Origin: Vicia villosa
Taxonomy: Eukaryota; Streptophyta; Magnoliopsida; Fabales; Fabaceae
Direction: 5' to 3'
NCBI RefSeq assembly: GCF_029867415.1
Contig: NW_026706166.1
Coordinates: forward strand, 124,001 to 188,000
DNA length: 64,000 nucleotides
Every line of letters begins with the position of its first letter. Positions within the stretch are counted from its first letter, which is position 1. This document shows positions 49,571 through 60,347 of the stretch, piece by piece. The notes beneath the pieces were generated by a model that saw only the letters and a program-made list of their open reading frames with translations, had not been told where the DNA came from and did not search any database. The position numbers and the translations under genes were made by a program.

Positions 49571-50945
49571 TACTGCATATTCTTTCGTCTTTGGTGGGAG
49601 TTAAGACAACCTAGTGAGGTGATGATCCAACTTCAAGGAAGGCTCCGTCAAGACTATCATTCCTAGCAAAAACAGAAACAATAAAAGAGTAAACAGAGTC
49701 CACCCAAGAAGTTATAGTATTCTTTTGGGATTGGTTAGCACTCTTCTGGGATTTTTTACCCATTATGCACTAACTTTTCAAGTACAAGAAATCAAAGTGT
49801 CCAAAAAGAAGATAACCGCTAAACTAAGAAAGCGACTCAAAGAAAAACAACGCCAACTCTCTATGGACTATATTCATGCATGCGAAAGGAAATGTACTCT
49901 ATCAAACGTGTCAAATCACTCGCACGCAACACTCGAGTGTTACGGTTCCCAAGAGTTGTAATGATGACACTTCTGAAAAGACGTTTGAAGTATAGAGCAT
50001 TAAATGCACGAATCCTCAAGGGACTGGAACGTTTTCTTTGGCTCTTCCAAACTTAAAGGCTAGAGTAGGCGGCAACCAACGATGAAGTAACAAACACATA
50101 CATGCTAAGCATATACACAAGGTTAGGAGACAACTATTCTGAACCGATTCAAAAAATAAAATTTTTATTTTATTTTTTCACGGTCAAATTCATACTAAAT
50201 ATTCGTCGTCTAAGAGAGGAACATGTTTGACTAGTCAGAGTCATTCTAACACTCTAAACAAAAATGACTAAAAGAAATTAACAAACTAACTCATCCCTAA
50301 TAATGCAACACTATTCTAAAACCGACACGTCTAAAGTGCTATACGACGGATGGAGTTGTATTCAACCTTAAATTGATAGATTGAATTGTTTTATTTTGAA
50401 AGACATTGATGTAGAAACTTGAGGGTCTAGGAATTTGTAACACACAAAAAGTAGAACCTCTTTTTGTCACGTTGGGACCATTTCAAGAGGTCCCTCCATC
50501 ACAATTAGCACTTTTGTTCAATAACCGTGAAGATTCAATGATAAAATATTAGTGCACTTGAAGGTAAAAAAAGAAAGAGCAAGCTAAAGAGAAAGAGAAA
50601 AAAAAAAGTAAGAAAAAAAGAGTGACATTGAAATGCACTAGCTCATACTTAAATTTAGTTGATCTATTTTGAATTGACTTTATAAGTTCAAAAACACTGT
50701 CTGAATCTGATACCAACTTGTTCAACGTATGTTGTTTTGTTCAGATTCTTTCGGGACCATTTTATTGATTTTTTTGTCTCTGATCTAATCTAATTATCTT
50801 GCCTTTTAGTTTACAAGAATCTAATTATCTTGCGATTGTAAGATAAAAGAGGATTTTATGAGAATTCAATTAAGATTTGTATGTGATTCAAATGGAAATA
50901 AATAGTGTTACCTAAGTCGTGTCACTTATTGACATTAACAATTAA
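49571..50945. other. Intergenic DNA
   Basis: No gene or clear repeat found. Some phrases (GGCGGCAACCAACG near 50070) look like retroelement untranslated DNA. Confidence 0.4.
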
Positions 50946-51425
50946 CTAGACGTTCACCCGTGCTATGCACGGGTATATTTTATAAAATTATTGATTATTA
51001 ATATTATAAAATTATTGGTTATTAATAATAATTATTTAAAAAATAAATTTAAATATATAATATATGTATTTTTTATAATAATTGTGTTTCTGATTTATAA
51101 TATAAATTAACATTTTTTGGTAAAATATAAATAAAAAAGTTTCTGATAATTTAAAGTGTGTACTTAAAAAAATAGAAATTAATAAACATTAATAAAAAAA
51201 TAAAAAATAAAAAGATATAATATTAAAAAATAAGAATAAAGAGAATAGTAAAATAATGTTTCTTGATACTTTGAAGTAAAGAATAATCGTTTGAGTTTTA
51301 TGATGGGTGCTTTGTGATAAAGATTTTGCAACTCCTCGACGGATTAGGTTCATGATGAACATTGTATTATTAATTTATTAATTATTAGAGATTTTGTAGA
51401 AAAACTTTGTGAGAGAAGTTATAGG

Positions 51426-51476
<51 letters not shown>

Positions 51477-51737
51477 GTTTATTAATTTATTAATTATTGG
51501 AGATTATTCTTCTTCTTCTTATTTTTATTAATTTACTAATTATTGTAGATTGTGTAGAAAAACTTTATGGGAGAAGTTATAGGATTATTATTATTATTAT
51601 TATTATTATTTATTAATTTATTAATTATTGGAGATTATTCTTATTATTATTATTATTAATTAGTAATTTACTAATTATTGTAGATTTTTGGAGGATAACT
51701 TTGTGGGAGAAGTTATAGGATTATAGAATAGTATAGA
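50946..51737 (-). mobile_element. Helitron-like element, 792 bp
   Basis: On the minus strand it begins TCTATACTATTCTATAATCC, preceded by A. It ends with the hairpin ACCCGTGCATAGCACGGGT, nine nucleotides later CTAG, followed by T. These three traits (5' TC, subterminal 3' hairpin, CTRR end between A and T) define plant Helitrons. The interior is AT-rich with ATT microsatellites and holds tandem copies of the phrase GAGAAGTTATAGGATTATT. No helicase; non-autonomous. Confidence 0.55.
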
Positions 51738-51744
51738 TAGATAG

Positions 51745-51780
<36 letters not shown>

Positions 51781-51891
51781 GTTTATTAATTTATTAATTA
51801 TTGGAGATTATTCTCCGTCTTATTATTATTATTTATTAATTTACTAATTATTGTAGATTTTGTAGAAAAACTTTATGGGAGAAGTTATATG

Positions 51892-51965
<74 letters not shown>

Positions 51966-52140
51966 CATTATTATTATTATTATTGTTTATGAATTTATTA
52001 ATTATTGGAGATTATTATTATTATTATTTATTAATTTATTAATTATTGGAGATTATTTTTATTATTATTATTTTTAATTAGTAATTTATTAATTATGGTA
52101 GATTTTGGAGGGAAACTTTGTGAGAGAAGTTATAGAATTA
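51385..52140. repeat. Tandem units of about 150-180 bp with ATT microsatellites
   Basis: The block AAACTTTRTGGGAGAAGTTATA, an (ATT)n run and TTTATTAATTTATTAATTAT are repeated at about 51400, 51560, 51700, 51870 and 52110. ATT runs lie at 51428-51476, 51581-51609, 51742-51780 and 51890-51984. Length differences come from the ATT runs. Confidence 0.8.
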
Positions 52141-52146
52141 TAGAAT

Positions 52147-53928
52147 AGTTACACCCGCACGATGTGTGGATAAGTTTTATTAAATTATTAATAATAAATA
52201 GTGTAGTTTAATTAATAATTTAAAATATAATGATATAAATTAGGAATTAACAATAATTTAATAGTTTGTATGTCATAAAAAATAACAATGTATATTAACA
52301 AAAATGAAAAATAAATCATAAAGTTAAAATAATAAAAATTAATTGAGTAAAAATAGTAAAATTAGTAGAGTAAAAAATATGAAAAACGTTGTCATTGTTA
52401 TTATTGGTATAGGAAGAAATTCATATCTAATTAACAACCAATAATTTTAAAAACAAATGTAGATGTTATGGGTTGTATATCATAGTAAATTATGAATTTG
52501 TAAAAATAATAACTATTAATTTTTATTTTTACTTTTCATTTTAGTAATTTTAAATTATTTGAATTAATATTTGATTTATGATCCGACAAAAATCTATATT
52601 ATTTTAAGTTAATTCATAGATAAAACAAAAATAAAAATATATTTTAAGTTAATGTATTAGAAAGTATATTTGATTTGCACTCATTCTTTTCAAACTAAAC
52701 ATTATAAATGGTCAAAAAAACTTGAATGTTATTAGATTAAGAAAATCTAAGATGCAATTGCAATTAAATCAACAAATCTCTCAACTTTCAATTAACAGAT
52801 TGATTCGGCGCGATATAAAAAATTACAACCTTGTAATCTGTAAAAATAAATAAAAAAATATAGTAGAATGCGAAAAAAAAAGGTAAGAATAATAATATTG
52901 AAATTCTATGTTGCACAATGTTAGTTTTAACATGTAATCTTTTGAATGTGAAAGAGGAAGGGTTACCTTAATAGGAAGTGGAAGTAACCTTTAAAAGGAA
53001 AAAAGAAAAGTATAATAAAATATAGAAAAAATGGTAAAGAAAGATAAGGGCAAAAAGAAAATAAGATAGGTGGGCATATATAATGAATAATTTAATGCAA
53101 ATTATATAGAAAGTGAAGATTGGCCAGAGATAGTGGATAGTGGACATTGGTTTGAGATAGTGGGGAGTGGTTTCTAAGAAAATGGAGAAGTTATAACATT
53201 TTTATCTAGTTAATTTTTTAGATATGCGTGTCATTTTTTTTATATTTAGTATAATAACTATTTATTTAATTAAAATAATATGAGTTCTTTTTTATTTTTT
53301 ATTTAATTTAATTAAATAATTAAAAATGAATGTGCAAATACTCATTGAAAACGTGGGGTGGGCTACTTTTTAATTGCTTATTTAATAAAAAATAATTGAA
53401 AATGGGAGTTATCATTTTTTAATGCTAATAATTATTTAATTATCATTTTATAATGCTAATAATTAATTAATTTTTATTAAATTAAATAATTGAAAATTTA
53501 TTATTTATTATAAGTTTGGCGGGAAAAATTGGTGGGAAGAAGTTGTAGGATTATAATTTAGTATGATATGATGATATGATTAAATAATTGAAATTTTATT
53601 ATTTATTATAAGTTTTGGCGGGAAAATTTGGTGTGAAGAAGTTGTAGGATTATAATTTAGTATGATATGATATGATGATATGATTAAATAATTGAAATTT
53701 TATTATTTATTATAAGTTTTGGCGGGAAAAATTGGTGTGAAGAAGTTGTAGGATTATAATTTAGTATGATGATGCTAATAATTATTTAATTATCATTTTA
53801 TAATGCTAATAATTAATTAATTAATTAATTAATTTTTATTAAATTAAATAATTGAAAATTTATTATTTATTATAAGTTTGGCGGGAAAAATTGGTGGGAA
53901 GAAGTTGTAGGATTATAATTTAGTATGA
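52147..53928 (-). mobile_element. Second, decayed Helitron-like element
   Basis: On the minus strand a possible start TCATACTAAATTATAATCC lies at 53928. The far end has a decayed hairpin (CCACACATCGTGCGGG, about 52150-52165) that directly abuts TATAGAATAG-type sequence of the first group. Head-to-tail order suggests a tandem pair. No coding capacity. More tentative than the first. Confidence 0.35.
53490..53928. repeat. Tandem copies around GGCGGGAAAAATTGGTG
   Basis: The block GGCGGGAAAAATTGGTG through AGAAGTTGTAGGATTATAA occurs at 53518, 53617, 53721 and 53880 (spacings 99, 104, 159), with a further duplicated AT-rich segment (GCTAATAATTATTTAATTA) between the last two. Confidence 0.8.
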
Positions 53929-54399
53929 TATGCTTTGTCAGAGTGAGAATAAAGAGAATGTTCTTTTATTTAATTTTATGAAATGTAATTATTTACATCA
54001 AAGTATTATGGTGGCATCAATGTATATAAGCAAGCTGATTCTTGATTCTTGTTTTGTGGTGATAATTATACAATGAAAATATTATTCGGATAACCGTATA
54101 CTTATTATCGCAGGAAGAAAAACTTATTGGATAATATGATAATGACATAAGAGTTAAGCAAGCCGAATGATTCCCTTTTATTGACTAAAGTGTGAGATAA
54201 GTTTCAAAAGAATATTTTGTGAAAGAATGAGAATGACATAAGAGTTAATGTTTGAATAGATAGATGAATTTTAACAGAACAAACATTTTTCTTCAATTTG
54301 GCTCAAGCGGATATGATTTGTACTTATCCCTCAAATACCCCTCAAAGTTAAAGATATGGTTAATATGGAAGGGAGGTGGAACTTAGAGTTGCTTAAGAG

Positions 54400-55600
54400 C
54401 TGGTTCATTGGCGAGCTAGCTAATTGTATTATGGCTATCCCTCCGGCTCTTCCAAATGATGGTATTGATAAGTTGGGATGGGGATTATAATGACAAAGAT
54501 TTTATGGAGGATAATGTCTTATAATTATCTTTCTCCTCATCTGAATTCAACGAAAATAAGGTCTGAAGTAGCATATTGAAGTGGAAAGGACTCCACCAGA
54601 TCTAAACTTTCACTTAGTCTATGTATCACGAGAGAAATTTGACTAACGTTCGGCGCCGCAGGTGGAAGCCGACTATCTCAGGAAATTGCAATTGGTTTAT
54701 GAACAATGACAAAAAATTAATTCACGTGCTTCGAAATTGCTTTTATGCAGCACATATATGGTTTAGACTTGTCATTTCTAATAAGATGATTCATTTTTGC
54801 TCTTTGACTTGCAGGGAATGGATCTTTTAGTATATTAAAGGAAATGCTATGGAGTTGCACATAGACCATTGGAGGTCAATTTTTATGATCTCATGTATGA
54901 AAATGGAGGAACAAAGATTTGTTTGAAGAAGGCTTTCAGAGACCACTCAAGCCAACTGAAACGATCATGCATCTAGTTAAGGGGGTCGAGACTAGAATTT
55001 AGGTTTAGAACAATGTTATATTCACAGTGTCATAAATCAAGCATGTTCAATGGTATCACCATGGAGAAAATTAGATCAAACTCAATTGTGACGGTGTATA
55101 CAAAAAATCAAATTCCACTGTAGGATGTGGAGGCTTGCTTAGAGACTCCTCTGAAAATTGGGTGAAAGGCTATGTGCGGAAGATTGATTTGGGTCATGCT
55201 CTCACGGAAGAGATATGGGCAGTGTTGCACGGGATTTAGCTAGTTTGGCATGACAGAATTACAAGTCTGGTGGTCGAAAATGAATCTAAAGTTCTAATAG
55301 ATATGGTTAACCAAGAGATAGGGGACAATTACAACTTCTCAACCTTAGTTCGTAGAATCAGAAGGATCACTCAGAAGAATTGGCACATCAAATTCAATCA
55401 TATTTGGCAGAAAGGAAATCAATGTGCACATAGGATAAACAATCATAGTCTTACTTTTAATAACAATGAGCTTCTCATTCTTCTGAATCTCGTGGTAAAT
55501 AAGTTGAATCAAATTTTAACTGATGATAATTATGATACATCATTCCTTAGACGTGTTAGAGGATGTCGCTATGTTTTTTCACTTGTTTGGACATTTATGC
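54400..55600 (+). pseudogene. LINE zinc-finger and RNase H remnant
   Basis: Plus strand. A reverse-transcriptase zinc-binding segment reads LTNVRRRRWKPTISGNCNWF and KKLIHVLRNCFYAAHIW (54655-54765). Then an RNase H domain starts at about 55083 with KLNCDGVYKKSNSTVGCGG (the catalytic Asp retained in NCDG) and GLLRDSSENWVKGYV. It continues in an open frame 55270-55600 with VENESKVLIDMVNQE and HIKFNHIWQKGNQCAH. A stop at about 55239 and frameshifts make it inactive. This is the C-terminal end of a plant LINE ORF2. Confidence 0.8.
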
Positions 55601-55607
55601 CCTCTTT

Positions 55608-55719
<112 letters not shown>

Positions 55720-56115
55720 CGTATCATATGAGAATGACATTTTTATGTGAGAATATGAGAATGAATATGAAACATTAGATTTTAAAATAAATGGTGGAGA
55801 TTAATTGTCAATCTTTTTTTCTCTCTCCTCCATAACGTATCAAATAGAATGTTTTAACTTACGAATTAGTTTATCGGTGCGGACAGACGAATCTTCTACT
55901 AGTTAATTGTATATCTCATGATTAGTCTTTTATTAGGACTATTGGAGGTGTATATTAATGCCTTGCCTTAGTTCTATAACCCAGTTTTTATATTTATTGT
56001 CATTAAGTGTAGTAAGTCTTATTAGTGTCTTTGAATCTGAAGTGTCATCATTAGAGTGGACCTAAAAATTCTCAAAACTGGGTGACCCCCAGCGAAATTC
56101 CCAAGTTGCCCCTGC

Positions 56116-56270
56116 TTCGGAGATGTATCTCCGAAGTATTTTTTTTTTAAAATTTTTCCAGACTTCGGAACTACATTTCCGAAAATGGCAAATGGGGGGT
56201 GTTTTCGGAGATGCACTTCCGAAAATACCTTTTTCACATTTTTGGGGGTTTTCGGAAGTGCACTTCCGAA
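56116..56270. repeat. Four-copy array of the 20-bp palindrome (left end)
   Basis: Copies at 56116-56135 (TTCGGAGATGTATCTCCGAA), 56164-56183, 56204-56223 and 56251-56270 (TTCGGAAGTGCACTTCCGAA), spaced 48, 40 and 47 bp. Confidence 0.87.
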
Positions 56271-56481
56271 TTATGCAGAAATTGTGTTTTTTTTATGTTT
56301 TTCTTAACAGTCTCGTATTTTTAATTAAACGAAAACGCCGAATAAAATAAACGACATATCAACATAAAATACTAATATAATAAATACAATCCGAATAATA
56401 TATACAAGCCGAATAAAATAGTAATAGTGTGCGAAATACAACCCGAATACAATAAAATCCAAAAAACTAATCCGGAACCCC

Positions 56482-56929
56482 CTACTGTGTATGCCTAACC
56501 CTATCTCCCTGGGACCTCATCTGCCTCCTATATGCCGCCGCATGGCCCGCATCACCGACCATCCTCTCTACCACGGTGACTGCCTCTGGACCACCCTGAT
56601 TAATGATACCTCGCTCCAACGCGTCCCGCCCAAGCATCTCTATCTGCTGGCAAATCGGGAGAAGATCAATGGCATGGTCATCCTCGGCCTGCTGGTTCTC
56701 TAGTATCTCCTCGTATACTGGCCTAGGAGCGCCGGAAGCGTCGGCAGTTATCAGAGGATGTGACACACGATAGAACCATGTGACGTACCCCTCTACACAA
56801 TGCCAGTCCTGGGTGGCCTGCATGCGACGATACTCCTCCGGGACCACATGACGCTCCCAGTCCACAAATATGGCAGTGAGCTCCACTCGGGTAACTGTGT
56901 CGGGAGCAACCTCAAACGGTGACCTTGGT
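56482..56929 (-). pseudogene. Plant mobile domain (PMD) protein fragment, 3' end
   Basis: The minus-strand frame reads FEVAPDTVTRVELTAIFVDW, HVVPEEYRRMQATQDWHC, VEGYVTWFYRVSHPLI and LLPICQQIEMLGRDALERG, ending at 56482 after about 148 codons. The WHCVEGYVTWFYRVSHP block is typical of the C-terminal region of PMD proteins (MAIN-like or phosphatase-7-long-form-like), which in plants are encoded both by host genes and by Mutator-like transposons. The 5' part is missing: at 56929/56930 the frame runs straight into the LTR of a Copia element, and the other side of the insertion has been deleted. High identity cannot be judged without a search. Given the palindrome-array ends around it, transposon origin is favoured over host gene. 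Confidence 0.75.
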
Positions 56930-58130
56930 TGAAGGATAGAAAAACACTTAGAAAGGGGGGGTTTGAATAAGTGTAGTCTAAAAACTTGAACGATAAAAAC
57001 AATATGCACAGTTATTTTTATCCGGGTTCGTTGTTAACTAAACTACTCCAGTCCACCCCCACGGAGTGATTTACCTCACCTGAGGATTTAATCCACTAAT
57101 CGCAACAGATTACAATGGTTTTCCACTTAGTCCGCGACTAAGTCTTCTAGAGTATCCTGATCACAACCTGATCACTCCAGGAACAAATGCTTAGACACAA
57201 GCTAAGACTTTCTTAGAGTATCCTGACCACCACGTGATCACTCTAATTACAACTGCTTAGACACAAGCTAAGACTTCCTAGAGTATCCTGATCAACACTT
57301 GATCACTCTAGTTACTTACAAATTAATGTAATCAAATAAGAGTTTTACAATGCTTCTTAAAAGCTATAATCACAACAGTGATATTTCTCTTAACGTTTAA
57401 GCTTAATCTCACTAATATATTACAACAGCAATGTAGTGAGCTTTGATGAAGATGAAGTTTCTGAGCTTTGAATTGAACAGCGTTTCAGCAAGTTAATATT
57501 CACAGAATTTGGTTCAGAGTTGTTCGCAAATCGTCAACCTTGCTTCTCATTAGAACTTCATATTTATAGGCACTTGAGAAGATGACCGTTGAGCGCATTT
57601 AATGCTTTGCGTGTTCCGTACAGCATTGCATTTAATGTTTCACGCTTTTGTCAACTACCTCGAGCCTTGTTCACGCTGTGTCTACTGACGTTGCCTTTAA
57701 TAGCTTCCAACGTTCCTTTTGTCAGTCAGCGTAGCCTGCCACCTGTACTTTCTTCTGATCTGATGTTTGTGAATATAATATTTGAATATCATCAGAGTCA
57801 AACAGCTTGGTGCATAGCATCTTCTTGTCTTCTGACCTTGAAGTGCTTCTGAGCGTGATACCATGAGAACTTCAGTGCTTCTGCTTCTGACCTCAAGTTC
57901 TTCTGATGCTTCCATAGACCCATGTTCTGATTCTGCCTTGACCATCTTCTGATGTTGCATGCTGAACCTTCTGAGACAAAGCTTCTGAGCGCTGATTTGT
58001 GCATACTCTTTATATATTTCCTGAAATGGAAATTGCAATGTATTAGAGTACCACATTATCTCACACAAAATTCATATCCTTGTTATCATCAAAACTAAGA
58101 ATATTGATCAGAACAAATCTTGTTCTAACA
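56930..58130 (-). mobile_element. 3' LTR of a SIRE-type Copia element
   Basis: On the minus strand starts TGTTAGAACAAGATTTGTTC at 58130 and ends TTTCTATCCTTCA at 56930: 1201 bp, TG...CA. A polypurine tract lies just upstream (58131-58148). TATATAAAGAGTATGCAC (about 58005-58020) is a possible promoter element. The other LTR would lie beyond 63180 but has been deleted. Confidence 0.85.
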
Positions 58131-58148
58131 ATCTCCCCCTTTTTGATG
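58131..58148 (-). promoter_or_regulatory. Polypurine tract of the Copia element
   Basis: The minus strand reads CATCAAAAAGGGGGAGAT, immediately before the LTR start. This is the second-strand primer and fixes the orientation of the element (minus). Confidence 0.85.
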
Positions 58149-58384
58149 ATGACAAAAACATATATAAATGATATGAATTTGCGATCAGAAAGAGCAGACG
58201 GCTGAAGACAAATTACACAGCTATAGCATAAGCATGTGAATATGTCTTCCCCTGAGATTAACAATCTCCCCCTGAGATGAATAATCTCCCCCTGAAATAA
58301 ATACTCGAAGAACTTTAATAATAAAAGACTTCCCTGATTATTTCGGTAGAGACGATCACATAAGCTTCTGTCTTCTGATAATTC

Positions 58385-58720
58385 ATAGCTTCTGTCTTCT
58401 GCTTCCATTGGACAGCTTCAGAACTTGAATTTCTTTAGATCCCTAGAACACTCACAGCTTCTGATTCCTGCTTCCATTTAGGACAGCTTCAGAACTTGAA
58501 TTTCTTTGATCTTCAGAACATTCACAGCTTCTGATTCCTGCTTCCATTTAGGACAGCTTCAGAACTTGAATTTCTTTGATCTTCAGAACATTCACAGCTT
58601 CTGATTCATGCTTCCATTTAGGACAGCTTCAGAACTTGAGTTTTCTGGATCTTTAGAACATTCACAGCTTCTGATTTCTGCTTCCCTCGGATAGCTTCAG
58701 AGCTTTGAATTTCTTCTTAC
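58385..58720. repeat. 70-bp tandem repeat in the Copia 3' region
   Basis: Units beginning CACAGCTTCTGATT at 58453, 58523, 58593 and 58663, exactly 70 bp apart, with a degenerate partial copy before the first. Differences between units are few. Confidence 0.93.
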
Positions 58721-58976
58721 ATCACTTCATGCTAGATTGTATCAGAACATTGTTGAATGTACCAGAGCATCATCAGAGCATCTCTACATCCTGAAATGTT
58801 ACAGAACAAAACTAAACGACAAAAGTCAGCATGAATGAGTTAGAACATAAAATGTGTATCAGAACACAAAATATGTATCAGAGCCATATAAGCCACATAG
58901 AATATATCAGATCCAATAGACAAAGTATCAGAGCAAATAGACAAAGATTTGGATCATATTCTATTATCAGAATTTT

Positions 58977-59215
58977 TGATCATTCTTCCTTCTTGCTTCT
59001 GATTCTGAAGCTTCCTAGCACTCAGCTTGCTTCAAGAATCCAAGAGATATTTCTGATCATTCTTCCTTCTTGCTTCTGATTCTGAAGCTTCCTAGCACTC
59101 AGCTTGCTTCAAGAATCCAAGAGATATTTCTGATCATTCTTCCTTCTTACTTCTGATTCTGAAGCTTCCTAGCACTCATCTTGCTTCAAGAATCCAAGAG
59201 CTTGATTCATCATCT
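58977..59215. repeat. 77-bp tandem repeat in the Copia 3' region
   Basis: Three units starting TGATCATTCTTCCTTCTT at 58977, 59054 and 59131, exactly 77 bp apart and nearly identical. Confidence 0.94.
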
Positions 59216-60347
59216 TGTTGCTTCTCATGTTGATCTTGAATCTTTGATTCCTGCAACAACACAACTTAGAAACATAGAACTTTGCAAGTTCTGTTAGTAA
59301 ATGTGGAGCCTTTTTACTCGGTAACTGATAATATTAATCAGATCATTTATCATATATTTTCTCCCCCTTTTTGTCATAACATCAAAAAGCATAAAAAGAT
59401 TCAGATGTAAAGCAAGAGACAAAAGGAAAGAAACATAAATAACTTTTCATTGATTTCAACAAGAAGGATTACAAAATAGGAATGCAGGAAAACAGATGCA
59501 ACAAGGAAAGAAAACTACAAAGACACAAAGCCTAAAACTCTATCCTACGCAAAGACTGCGCAAACAACTCAAGAACCCTCTGGTCTTCAGTTTGTTCAGC
59601 CATGGAAGCTTGAAAACTCTTCATGCCTGTCCAGACTAGAACCTCCACTGTAGGAGAGATCCAAGAGACCAAAGAGGAAGTGAGGGACAGTTCATAGACA
59701 GGGAGCTAATGTTGCAAACGGGCTCCAGCATTGAAGAAGAGATCTGTCTTGAAAGAGACTTGGAGAGCCATCCCAAGATATGCTTCACATCCTGTAACTG
59801 ATTAACCCTTCCATCCGTTCTCATTGAGTTGAAAGGATTCATGATGAACGCTAGGTTGAAGATGAATGAACTAGGGTTTATGCCAAAGAAAAACATTGTT
59901 GGACAAGAGAGAAAAAGAAAGAGAAAGAGAGCCAAGACTTATTGAAAAAATGCAACGAAATGAAGGAATAAATAGAGGGAAAAAGAAGAGGGAAACGTTC
60001 GAGGAATATAAAAAAGAGAAGAAGGACAATAAAAGAAATGATGAATGACATTTAATGTTATTTGACGTGAGGAGAGATAATAATGACAAAAGACGAGATT
60101 TGCACAGTTACCTAAGTAGACGTCCCCTCAACTGCACGCACGCTTGTCCAGGAATAGTGAACACGTGTTTACCATCTGGATAGCCAGTTACAGCTGTTTT
60201 GCTTTTAAAGAGATTCTGAATCAACTTAGACAATGAAACGTTAGTAATAACTGAATCACAATTTCTAATTGATTTCAATCAGAACTTCTTATATAAAAAA
60301 TCAATTTCATTTCAGAAGATGCTCATACATAAGATCTTCTCATCTTC

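Larger units (their letters stand above)
58149..60347 (-). mobile_element. Copia 3' region between pol and LTR
   Basis: About 2.2 kb of element DNA with no conserved domain I recognise. It holds two tandem arrays (listed separately) and several ATCTCCCCCTGA runs near 58260-58295, which on the minus strand are polypurine-like. SIRE-type elements often carry an extra 3' frame; a 99-codon minus-strand frame at 59636-59935 is open but unrecognised. Confidence 0.6.

Noticed and set aside
51889..52077. Poly-isoleucine open frame
   Set aside because: Translation of an ATT microsatellite.
59636..59935. Copia envelope-like gene
   Set aside because: A 99-codon frame with hydrophobic start but no recognisable domain; kept only as a note within the element.
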